Notes under the pieces: model-generated | The model's input: only the letters and a program-made list of their open reading frames with translations | Databases searched by the model: none | Told to the model about the DNA's origin: nothing | In this document: positions 1-10,521 of the stretch, in pieces | Layout of the letters: each line of letters opens with the position of its first letter | How positions within the stretch are numbered: position 1 is the first letter of the stretch | From: Vitrella brassicaformis | Taxonomy: Eukaryota > Sar > Vitrellaceae | DNA: 64,000 nt | Direction of reading: 5' to 3' | Assembly (NCBI GenBank): GCA_001179505.1 | Contig: CDMY01000296.1 | Coordinates: 3,921 to 67,920, forward strand | Translations under genes and position numbers: made by a program

Positions 1-3000
1 CTCCCCCCGCCCAGCCGCCCACCGACCAGTGAGTCTGTTGATGGTGTCGTTGTCGGCCCTCTCCGAGAGGACGTAGAGGCACGACAGCAGCGTGCTCACG
101 CCCTTGTCCGTCTGCACCTTCACCACACTCTGATCGCTCACGGGCCACGACCAATCCGACGACGCCGCGAAGATGCGCTGCACAGACAGGAACACATATA
201 CCACATACCCACAACTCATTTGTGATGTCGACTTCTCTCTCTCTCTCTCTCTCTCTCTCTTGGTGACTCACATCAGCAGGTCCTCCTCCAACCTCCCCCT
301 CTTCGTCTGGGGGCGAGGAGGGCCCACCACCGCTCTCCTCCTCGGCTACTGTGTCATTCTCGTCTCCACACTCATCCTCACCACCACCACCACCACCGCC
401 AGCAGCCGCGGCGGCAGTGACAGATGCGGGTGGTCTCTCGAGCTCCAGTGTCGGCCGCAGATTGACGTAGATGTCGACGGATGGGGAGGGCGGCGGCACC
501 AAGCTGAACACACCGGGCGAGGGGAGAGAAGACGGACAGCGTGTGCTTCTGTCTGTGGTGTGGTGTGGTTACTCACTTGGTGTGTTGTATGAGCTGCTGG
601 ACGGTCCATCTGCCGCTGCCATACGGCATCCGGTGGTACGCACTGAAAGCACGCACAGACAGGAGCGGAGGGACTGCCCCGCGCGTCACACGAAAGGGGC
701 ACGGGGAGCATACCTCCAAATGTCGACGATGAATCTGACCTCCTCTATGTCTGCCTGCGTCACATCCAACTCCAACTTGGTCCCACCGTCAACATCGTTG
801 CGGGCCATCTTTAAAGTATACAGCATACATACACGACACACACGAGAGTCTCGCAGGCAGGCGATGGGGGTGGAGTGCATGTGATGTGCATACCGACCTG
901 CATGGCAAGCAGGTCCAGCACGGTGAGGCCCTTGGTGTCTTGCAGCTTCATGGGCGGATGCTCGTCCGTCTCGGGCCACGACAGACGCACCTGCTGGGCG
1001 AGGATGCCTGACAGACACCACACACAACCACACCACATCCATCCATCAATCAATCATGTGCATATCGAATTAACCGATGCCCCATGTTTCCCCACTCCCT
1101 CCCTCCTCCCTCCATCGTTTTCTCACCCGTGCCTCTGTTGACTTTGTGCACCAGTGTGTCGAGCCGGTGTTCGCTGCTGATGACGATCTCCATTCTGTTG
1201 GTGCCATTGCCAAGACCGTTGGCGCGGTTCGTGACCCTGACGCCCGCCGGCAGCCGCAGCTGCAGCTGAACGGCCAGCTTGAAGGCGTGTCGGCGAGCTG
1301 AGCACAGGAAACCCGTCACACGGAGCGGCCTGCTGCTGGCGGCCTCGCGCAGCATCTGGACGGAAATGTTGGCCTTCTCGCGGATCTTGAGACCCTGGCA
1401 GGCAGACCAGCATGGATGGGGGAAGCGTTGTGTGTGTGTGTGTGTGTGTGCTGCTCACGACAGGATCATAGCTGCTGTAGAGCCCCGGGAGCTGTCCGAG
1501 AGGAATCGTCAGGGTCCCGACTTGGAGCACACGCAGGCCCCACTGGCTGGCGTCGAACCCCAACGCGTCGGCCAAATCACTCGCCAGCTTCCTGAAACGC
1601 ACCGACACACACACGATGCAAGAGCTAGTAGACCCTTCAGCACTCCCGAATACGAGTCTCACCTTCGGCCTGTTCCGGAGTCGAGTCTGACTGTGACGCG
1701 CTGCCAGTCAGCATCTGAGCGGCCGACGCCACAGAGTGCGGCGGATGGCGCGAACACCTCCAACTCGTACGCCAGGTTGCTGCTGTTGCTCGATGACGAG
1801 GAGCTGCTGCTGCTGCTGGTGCTGGTGCTGGTCTCGGGTACGGTGGGTGTGGTGAACCGCCAGCCGAGCTGACAGGTGGGGCAAGTACGGTAGCCTGCAG
1901 AGATTCATACATGCAACAAGACAACACACACGTCCCCCATGGGGTCGTTGGAGCCATGATTGCATCGACCGTGGAGGGCAACCAACCCACCTGTGAGCGG
2001 CAGAGTGTGCTGGAAGTGGTTGCACAGGCAGTGCCAGTGGAACACGTGGCTACAGCCCACATTCTTGATCAGCGGGCACGAGTCCTCCACAGCGAAATGG
2101 CCGTCGCCCGGCGCATCCTCACCCCCCACAGTGGCCAGCGTCAGGTCGGGGTCACCTGCCGTGTGTGGCTGTGCCTCGCGCGAGCGCGCCAGACAAAGCC
2201 CCTGAAGTGGCTCGCGACAGAATGCACAGAACCGCTCGTCAAAGTCGTCCGCATCCTCTGCACACAATCAGGTACGTGACAACGGATGCGACGTACGTAC
2301 GCAGATCTGTGTGCCGCCTCGTCCCCCCTGCCCACCCTCTGATCGCGCCAGGAGGTCACAGCTGTTGGGTCTGCATGCGATCTTCTTGCCCTCGGTGAAC
2401 TTGCACGGCCACACACAGTCGCCAGGCGGCCCCAGCTCACACACATTGTTCCGAGTGACGTGTACGGGTGGCTTGGTGGGCGCTGAGGGGTCGCTGGCAG
2501 CCGCAGCAGCGGCAGGAGCGGGCCGCTCCTGCTCGAGGATCTGGGCCTTGAGTGACTCGACAGAAGCCGTCCGGGATGTCTGCACCGAACTCACACCGTC
2601 GAGAGTTGCATAGCGAATGGATACCTGAGGGAACCAAGACCGGAAAGGCCCGCACGTCTTGCCATCTTCCCGATATGGTGAGATACCCTGTTCCCCCCTC
2701 ACCGTATCTCCATGTTCCTCCTCTTGCTCCTCCTCTGCAGTGGCCTGGTCGGCCTCGTCATCGACATTCGCCTTGGGCTGCTTCGGCCTGGGCTCGACCA
2801 GCGACTCATCCTCCTCGTCCAGCACACCATCAGCACCCTCCTGCTGCTGCGCCACCTCGAGAGGCCGCTTGACGCCACCCTGACCATCCTCTGCGCTGCC
2901 AACCTCCGCAGCAGCAGCTGCTGCTGGTGCTGGTGCCGGTGCTGGTGGGGAGGGTGGCTGCGCGGGTACGGTGCAGGCGACGACAGTGTCGTCATCCTCT

Positions 3001-3360
3001 ATGCCATCCTTGATGAGCAGGTCGTCATCCAAGTAGTCCTCTCCGGCCTTGATGTGAGATGCCGTCAGGTGCTGTGTGTGGCCGTCCTTCTGCTGCTGGA
3101 AAGCGGGATTGGAAGAGATGCTCGCATTCACCTGCACCATGGATGGATAGATGACACCCAGTTGACACACAGAAACACACAGATGCACAATCACCATGAA
3201 GGTCTGGCGCTCTCCTGGGAGTGCGATTCTTTTTCCCTACCTTGGCTTTGAGGTCTGAAACGGTTGTGTCGTCTTTGACTGCGACTCGCACTCTGCTGTC
3301 GAAGATTTGACCCTGAGGGTCTTGCACTCTCACAGCCAACACGGCCTTGCTGTATACCAT
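1..3360 (-). CDS. UBL and RING-H2 protein, putative E3 ubiquitin ligase (3' part missing)
   Basis: The ATG at 3360 opens a first exon followed by a donor after about 41 codons. The first two coding segments together look like a ubiquitin-like fold: a TVSDLKAKV segment, then a LDDDLLIKDGIEDDDTV segment typical of the end of a UBL domain. A long low-complexity acidic, Ala/Pro-rich linker follows (about 2700-3100). A RING-H2 finger comes next: CAFC near 2225, GCSHVFHWHC near 2040, and CPTC just after the acceptor at about 1894. Further short exons (about 1640-1480, 1395-1140, 1005-900, 790-720, 500-290, 180-1) continue in frame and run off the left edge, so the C-terminus is not seen. UBL plus RING suggests a ubiquitin ligase that may bind proteasomes or ubiquitin receptors; the substrate is unknown. 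The RING cysteines and histidines are visible; the UBL call is by pattern only. Confidence 0.6.
234..260. repeat. (CT)n microsatellite in an intron of the RING gene
   Basis: A pure CT dinucleotide run lies in an intron of the minus-strand RING gene, so it reads AG on the transcript. It sits between exons ending near 180 and starting near 290. Confidence 0.85.
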
Positions 3361-4186
3361 CGAGAATGAATGCGATTGATTACATCAAATACACATCCAA
3401 AGTCAATTCATTGTCGGTCAACGTGAGCCCCGTGAGGTTAACGAACCAACGACAAGTCAGCGATCCGGCTCGCAGAGCGAATTTACGAACGCTCAGGGCA
3501 CTTCTCGAGAAACAGACTCCTTCCATAATGATGCAAACAGGCTCGAGAATGGCCAGGAAGTGAGTGAATGAATGAGTCAACGAATGATTGAATGAGTCAT
3601 TCACTTCTGAGACCTCTTTGCAATGGTGAATGGATGAGTGATTGATGATTGCAAGCTGAACATAGATATGCAATCATTACCTCAGCGAAAATGAGCGAGA
3701 ATGAGCAAAAGTTAACGTTGTACTGTATATCACTGAGTCACCACTTACAGCCAAAACAAGCAACAAGCAACAAGTGTGACAATTGTATCTGTCTACTGGG
3801 TGATTTCTTGAAGGTCGGAGTGGCAAGCTTAAGGCTCAGGAGAGTAGAATCAGTGCATGCTGCACGCATGTGTTGCTTGGTTGTCTGCGGCCGTCGGGCG
3901 GTTGATTGGTCAGAGAACCACATTGCAGTGACTGCAAGTTGCTGCACTCATGCGTCATCATTCGTATCGTTTCGTCCCCCCACTTCCTGGCCATTCTGGA
4001 GTCTGTTTGAATGAGAAGGAGTCTGTTCCTCGTGAGAACGTGTTTCGAGAAACTTGTGAGCCCAAATATGCTATTGCATCACGGATTGCATGACTCCATT
4101 GAGCAGACCACTGGTGGTGTGCTGCAACAACGTTGTGGTATGTGCACGTGTGTATGTACGTGCACGTGTGTGTATGTACTGCACAG
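3361..4186. other. Intergenic stretch, no gene seen
   Basis: This lies between the start of the UBL/RING gene and the stop of the Fn3-like gene, both on the minus strand. It is less GC-rich than its surroundings and has degenerate direct repeats built on TGAATGA/TGAGTCA (about 3555-3610). No frame shows convincing coding sequence or splice signals. It should hold the promoter of the RING gene and the 3' UTR of its neighbour. Confidence 0.6.
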
Positions 4187-5949
4187 TCACTTTGCTTGTC
4201 TGCGAAGGGTGTCCCACTCCGATGGTGTGAGGGAGGGAGCCGGTCGCGGCGAGACGAAGGCCTGCTTGCCTCTGAGTGCCTCCTCCCGCATCTTGGCCCG
4301 CAGCGTCTGTCTTCCCGCAGATATCGGCCTCGCTTCTGCCTCATCTGCATCTGTCTCGGTGTCGAAAAGTGCGTGTGGATGAGGGGGAAGGGTCGGCGGC
4401 AGGCTGTACTCACGTCCAGAGCTGGCTGCCCTCAGCGCCTCGAACATACTCCGGTCGGTGGCTCTCAGCGGATCCAGCGTGGCGCGAAGGGCCGTGTGTG
4501 TCGGGCTGTCCCTGTTGCGGCGGAAACCCGCGTAGGAAGACCCCAGCTGCCGTGAAGTGGCGTTTGGCGAAAGGATGGCGGCTTCCTGGATGGTGGCCTT
4601 GTGGCCTGTGCGTGAGAGGGGCGGGGACGAGATGACTGCGGGCTGTGGGGAGAACAGGAAGCAGGAGGGGTCGTTGTGCTGTATGGGGGTGCAGAAGGAG
4701 ACGGGCCTGCTGGGCGGACCGCGGCCGAAGTAATTCCTGTACGTACAGTACACATGGCGAGGGGCGAGGCCATAAATCACTTTAGTGTATGTGTGTCTCT
4801 CTTACTTTGAAGCCATCTGAACCAGATACCTTCGACCTGGTCTGAATTCAATCAATCAGACAGACACACAACTCATGACATTTATAAGTGTGGATTTCCA
4901 TACCCCCTACCACACCACACCTGAGTGACTTGAGGTCTGCGTAGTGTTTGTTGCCGTGTGCTGTGACGTTGATGGTGAGGACATCGACAAAGAAAGGCTC
5001 TTCGCTGTCGTCTTCACCGTATGCCGTGGAAGCGGCGGTCTCGTCAGCCTCGTCGATCGCCCGGTAGCCGACAGTCGCAAGGCTGCAACGAAAGCCAGCA
5101 TCCAGCTGCTGCTGCTGCTGGATGGGTAGCCTCTTTGATTTCAATGGTCTCACCTGACGATGAAGTGGGTTATCTCATACACTTGGGGCAACGCTGAACC
5201 CTTCTTCTGTGCAGGCGAGACGTGAATGATGGGTCCATTCGGTTCTCCCTTGTCCTTCTCCCCAATCGCCTTCCACTGCACACGACACGCGCCAGCCGTC
5301 ACATTCGTCACCGTTATGCCCAGCGGAGGAGGTGGAGGTTCCTGAGCAGCACACCACATTACACACCCACAAAATCACAAATACAAAGACGCCAGAGACG
5401 TCTGTTTCCATCGTTTCACCTGCACAATCGTTCGTGAGGCCTCGAGTATGGATTTCTTAGCTGAGGCCGACAGTTTGCTGAGCCTGCTCATTTTGCTGCC
5501 CTTGCTGCCCTTGGATGTGCCTGAGGACAGCGAGGCCCCCGACCTGGCCGACAAGGCTGACCTCGCAGAAGCGAGGGACTCGTCGGACGCCCCGCGATGC
5601 AGCTTCCTCCGTCCCGAGGACGCAGGCGATGCGTCGCTGCCTTGGCCTGAGGCGGACGATTGGGCTATGCGTGGAGAGATGGGGAGCGCCCGGTCGGTGA
5701 GGGCGGCGGCGGAGATATCTTCACTGTCGCGGGGCTTGGCCTGAGTGAAAGGGGATATTGCGATGAATTTGCATCGTGTGATGGCTAGGTACGTGGACCC
5801 ACCCTGAATTTCCCCTGTCCGAGCTGCAGCGTCTCCTTCTTCGCGCCAAGCTCTGCACGGCGGAGACACGAGCAGCCATTGCTGGCTGGTGTGCTATCCT
5901 CCCTCCCTTTGTTTCCCTCGCCAACCAAGATCGCCGGGCGCCACGACAT
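4187..5949 (-). CDS. Protein of unknown role with an Fn3-like segment
   Basis: The ATG at 5949 gives an exon that joins in phase to a Ser/Ala-rich exon (about 5740-5425). Next come two exons (about 5340-5160 and 5095-4925) that together resemble a fibronectin type III fold: a Pro-rich entry, then GITVTNVTAGACRVQWKAIG, and later beta-rich stretches. A short exon near 4840-4800 and a final exon from about 4735 end at the stop at 4187. The tail is basic and has no recognised domain. The Ser/Lys-rich N-terminal part is likely disordered. No catalytic motif was seen. The start region overlaps the 3' end of the EF-hand gene on the same strand by about 56 bp, in a different frame, which puts the exact 5' end in doubt. 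An upstream in-frame ATG lies at 5976. Confidence 0.5.
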
Positions 5950-7498
5950 ATTCATATGGATTGTCGTTGAAATCATACGGAGCCTTCATCGACCACTCCG
6001 CCTTGAAGAAGTACATGACGCAAAACACCAACAGCGCCACGCAGAAGACGCCCAGTGCAGGATACAAATCCCGATTGTCCCTGCAGCGCAGGCAGGGCGA
6101 CCGAAGAGAGTCGTGTGTTGCTGTCTGTGGGCTGGCTTACTTCGCTGTCAGTGATATGCCCATTGCCAGGCAGATGATTGCGCACACACCGATGGCAATG
6201 CCGCTACGGAAACGATTCCACCTGCATTCATCGCATCGACAGACGGATTCCATCAAGCTCCAGCATCCATCGCAAGGACGCACCACCCGACCTGAGCAGT
6301 GTGATCTCGAGGAGGAGACACGCATTGCGCACAACATATGTGGGTATCAATTGCCCCGTCACCATAAAGATCAACGTAAATACCAACGATGCACCTGCAG
6401 TGCACACGTGGAGGGGAGACATGGCAACGCGCAGAAACGTACGACTACCTATCTGTTCCTACCAAAGGCCATTTTCCACAGCAGCGTCTGCGGCCCCTGG
6501 CCCCTGGTGCCTGTCTTACTCATGAATGCCCCGCTCGCAATCAGCAGTGCAAAACACACACAAAAGTAACACCGACGGGCTCGCAACTTGTACAGCTGGA
6601 CAAAGGAGACACAACCGACAACCAATGACCGATTCCTTCACACACGGTGTATGCATGTGAATGCTGACCTCTTGCCTCTGCCATCCCTTTATGACACTCT
6701 TGAGCTCTTCAGCGTCCTTGGCCTGCTTGGCGAACTGGCGAAATTCCTCGACTTCAATCGCCCCATTGCCGTCCCTGTCGATGCGTTTGAGCAGCCGACG
6801 GATCTCGACGGCAGACAGAGACAGACCCAAAGACTGCACCGCGTACTGCAGCTCTACAGGATGGATAGGGGATACGCAGGAAAGGGAGTGGCAGCTCTTC
6901 CATTATGATGGACCTTGGCCGTCGATTGTGCCCGAGTCGTCTGCGTCGAACTGGCTGAAGAGGTGGTTGATGAAGTTCTGGGACTTGATAAGGTCGCGCT
7001 GTGTCTTGACGAGGCGTTGTAGCTGTTCTCGTGTGGATATCCGGTTGCAGAAGTCAATGAACTCCTCTCTTTCGATTCTGCCGTTCTGGTCCTTGTCGAT
7101 TTGTCGCAACAAAACATTTACTTCGTCCAGCTCCATATCGACCTCCAGATACCTGCAGGCATGAGAGACACCAGGAAAGAAGAAAAGCAACCGCGTATTC
7201 TGCCTTTGTTCGAACTGTCTCCCTCTCTCTCTGGGTCTGCGATGACTGACTTGTTGACTGCTTCGTGGAGCTCATTCTCGTCGATGAAACCATTGTCGTC
7301 TTCATCAATCTGGTCGAACATATCGTTGAGGAAGTCACGGTCACGCAATCTGCCAAAACAAGGACAGTGAGGGGGAGGAGAGGCAGGAAGAGCCCCAGCC
7401 CAATGAACTTACTTTCTGGCTGATTGCAAAACCTTGAGCACATTGTAGAGCTTGAAACACCCATACCGCTGTGATGGTGACCGAACAAGGAACGCCAT
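5894..7498 (-). CDS. EF-hand calcium-binding protein with four predicted membrane segments
   Basis: The ATG at 7498 starts a short exon (MAFLVRSPSQRYG) with a GTAAG donor. Four EF-hand loops follow across the next exons: DEDDNGFIDENE, DKDQNGRIEREE, DADDSGTIDG and DRDGNGAIEVEE. All carry Asp/Asn/Glu at the calcium-binding positions, so they look functional. The C-terminal third has four hydrophobic stretches in successive exons: CYFCVCFALLIASGAFM, SLVFTLIFMVTGQLI, GIAIGVCAIICLAMGI and ALGVFCVALLVFCVMYFF. The stop is at 5894-5896. This suggests a membrane-anchored calcium sensor; which compartment is unknown, because no clear N-terminal signal peptide is seen. The last 56 bp overlap the start of the next minus-strand gene. 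The upstream PDK-ACT gene is divergent, with 175 bp between the two start codons. Confidence 0.72.
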
Positions 7499-7673
7499 CG
7501 TCGCGGACGAATTCGACGACAAAACGGTTGCGCGCTAAGCCTTGGGACTTCAAAGCTCGCAAAAAGGGCGACTGCCTCTCCTTCCCCCTGCTTGGCTCCC
7601 TGGGCTGCTCGCTATACAGGTCCGAGGACTTAGCATAGCGTTGGTTCCAGCGCGCGTGATCGGCGACGCGAGG

Positions 7674-10521
7674 ATGTCGATAAGGCCAGTGGCCGACTGC
7701 GTGAGGCAGGCCGCCCAGCGAGTAGCCAAGGGAGGAGCACGGCACCTCTCGAGCGCTGCTGCATCTGCATCGTCAACCCCTCAGCCCTCTCATGCCATTT
7801 CAAGTCCGCTGCCGGGGTTCTCCATGCCCGCGAGGCCATCCCAAGCGCCCGCTCCCCCTCCAGATACCTCATCTAGCATCCCTCTGCCCAGTATTCCCCC
7901 GTCAGCCGCATTATCCGCACCTTCCGTCACGTTATCGAAGGAGAGGTTGGATCAGCTGCTGGACTCGGAGATCACCCACTTCGCCTTCAAGAAGCAGGTA
8001 TCGGTGTCGCTGCGGGACATCCTCGCCCTCAACACTCCGAGGGATACCGCGCGCTTCATCCACGAGGAGCTACCGGTGCGGTTTGCCGCGCGGCTGAAGC
8101 AGCTGGAGAGCCTGCAGGGCTATCAGGACATCCCGTTGTTGATGAGGGTGAAGAGCACATACAGCGAGAGCTTCAAGCAGCTGAGGATGTCCAACTGGGA
8201 AGACGAGAGGGAATTCACCAGGTGAGAGGAAAGGGAGCGACGGAGGGAGCTATGGGGAGGATGCTCATGTATATGCGCCTGTTGTCCATGCGTCATTCAG
8301 GGTGATTCAGTCGGTCAAGAAGCGTCACTCGCATGTGGTGCCACAGCTCGTTATGGGCATACGGCAGCTCAGGAACAGAGACTCCACGTAGGCAGCCAGC
8401 CAGCCAGGAGTAACCACCCAACCATCAGTCCACCCACCGTCAGCTGTGTTTGTGTACTGCGTGTGTCAGGCTGACTGCTCCCTACGTGGACACGTTCCTC
8501 AACACGTTCTTCCTCTCTCGCATCGGCACCGAGATGCTGTCGAGCCACTACATTGCCGTCTGCAGGGGACACCGAGCCGGTATGGTATGCACGCTGCCTA
8601 CCTGAACATCCAACTCTCCCAAACTCCCACACTCGTCCATCTGTGTGTCTATGGTGCAATTCAATTGGCAGGCATCATCGACAAGTCGTGCGACCCGATT
8701 CCCATCATATGGAAGGCTGCGCAGGACGCCGAGATGCTGTGCAGGTCCCACTATGGCATCTGCCCGAGTGTCCGCATCTGGAACCAGGGCACGGCCATAC
8801 AATTCACATACATATCGCAGGTAGGTAGGTACCCACCCCACCCACACACGCACCGCACCGCACCCTCTGTCTTCGCGCACACGTCATGACATGTCATGGT
8901 GTGTTGGGGGTGTCCCGTGTCAGTACCTCTATTACATCTTGTTTGAGCTCGCCAAAAATTCCATGCGTGCCGTTGTGGAGACCGCCCTCAACGCCCGGCG
9001 GCGGGAGCGTGTGCTGGCGTCCCTGAAGGGCGAGGACCGAAACAGCGACAAGGCCTCCCTCGACATCGACTATGACGACAGCCTGGGCATGCCGCTCTCG
9101 GTGGCCTCTGGCGGTGGGCTGGAGGGGCAGGGCGGCTGGGGCGGATCTCTCGACGAGAAGGAGATGCACCTGCCGCCGGTACAGGTCGTCGTCGCCGGAG
9201 ATAACGAACAGGTGCGCCCCCAGGCTACACAAACCCAGGGCAGAGTACCTACCACACGTGTACCGTTTCGTTTTGTTGTGTGTGTCCCACCCACACACCA
9301 GGTAGCGATCAAGATCTCTGACGAGGGTGGAGGTATCGACCCAGCGGCGCAGGAGAAGATCTGGTCGTATCTCTACAGTACGGCCACCCTCAACCCCAGC
9401 GACCCATGGGCGGCACTCACCGCAGGCCTCGAGGAGCCACCACCACCACGCACTCCGCCCAACGAACAAGGCAATGGCGGCGAGGGCAAGATGACTGCTG
9501 CGGAACGGCTCAGAGAGAGCCAGGCGGCCGCGTCTGAGCCAAAAGCCATTACGTAAGACAACAAGAACCAACACGCAGATCGACCCATATCTGCTTGTGT
9601 CTGACATCATCCATCAGTAGTGGCGCCCTCCCCTTCACCCCGGCGCCATCAGGAGCTACAGCGGGTCCTGCCGGCGGGTCGCGGCCGCCATCACCGCTGG
9701 CTGGATTTGGCTGCGGTCTCCCTCTCTCGAGGCTCTACGCGCAGTACCTCGGGGGCTCCTTAAATGTGGTGTCGATGCCCAAGTGGGGGACGGATGCTTT
9801 CCTATTCCTCCATAGGATCGGAGAAGTGCAGGTACGCATACAGGGACGTGCGCCTGTCCATCCATCCATTCATCCATGTATTCTCCTGCCTGCCTGCTTC
9901 GTTTTACAGGAGTCGATTCCTCCAACGTGGACTGCCCCCCAACACCTCATCCCGTCAACCTCAGCACAAGTCTTCCGCACCAGCACACAGGAGCCTCAAC
10001 CGCGCCCTCAGGAAGCCACACCCTCATCGCCTCCGCCACAGTCGCCAGCTGCCGCCCCCGCCCCCTCCCCCTCCCCTCCCCCATCTGCAAGCGGCCAGCA
10101 GGACAGCAGCAAAGACGCCACCAAGGCCAACGGCCACCCCCACCCCGAGCTGGTGCAGCAGGCGACGGCCTTCACGCTTAATGGCGAGGTTCCCCCCACC
10201 ACCGGAGAGGAGGAGGGCGGAGACGGGCTGCCGGTGGAGCAGCTGGAGGGGGTCGACTTGGACGTGCAGGTGGAGGATGGCGGCAAGTCTGTCAGGTGCA
10301 CGGTGAGGGGGCCCGACAAAAGGGGCGTGGTGGCGACATTGACCCAAGTCTTTGCCAATGAGGGCTTCTCGATATCGGACGCGAGCATTCGGACGGTTGA
10401 GGGCAAGATCTGCGACACATTCAAGCTGACGCCGCTGCCCATCCCGGTGCGGGGAGGCAAGGGGGACGCCACGAGCCTGACGCGGCGCCTGAGGGAGCTG
10501 GTGGGCAGGAGGCAATCATGA
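7674..10521 (+). CDS. Mitochondrial PDK/BCKDK-family kinase with a C-terminal ACT domain
   Basis: Eight exons (7674-8221, 8301-8387, 8470-8579, 8672-8820, 8924-9211, 9302-9552, 9618-9831, 9910-10521) sum to 2259 nt, exactly 752 codons plus a stop. The N-terminus (MSIRPVADCVRQAAQRVAKG) is Arg/Ala-rich and free of acidic residues near its start, like a mitochondrial presequence. GHKL kinase motifs are clear: N-box ELAKNSMRA with the family's general-base Glu, G1 box DEGGGI, G2 box GFGCGLPLSRLYAQYLGG, and GTDAFLFL. Two inserts enlarge the ATP domain: about 70 residues after the N-box and a long Pro/Gly-rich ATP lid. After a Pro/Ser/Ala linker, residues about 676-735 resemble an ACT domain (CTVRGPDKRGVVATLTQ, then GFSISDASIRT). 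Known members phosphorylate pyruvate or branched-chain ketoacid dehydrogenase E1. The ACT part suggests amino-acid control. Usual family length is about 400-440 residues. Confidence 0.85.

Noticed and set aside
1279-1872. Long plus-strand open frame opposite the RING gene
   Set aside because: It is a shadow of GC-rich minus-strand exons and includes translated GT repeats; the RING motif and splice sites support the minus strand.
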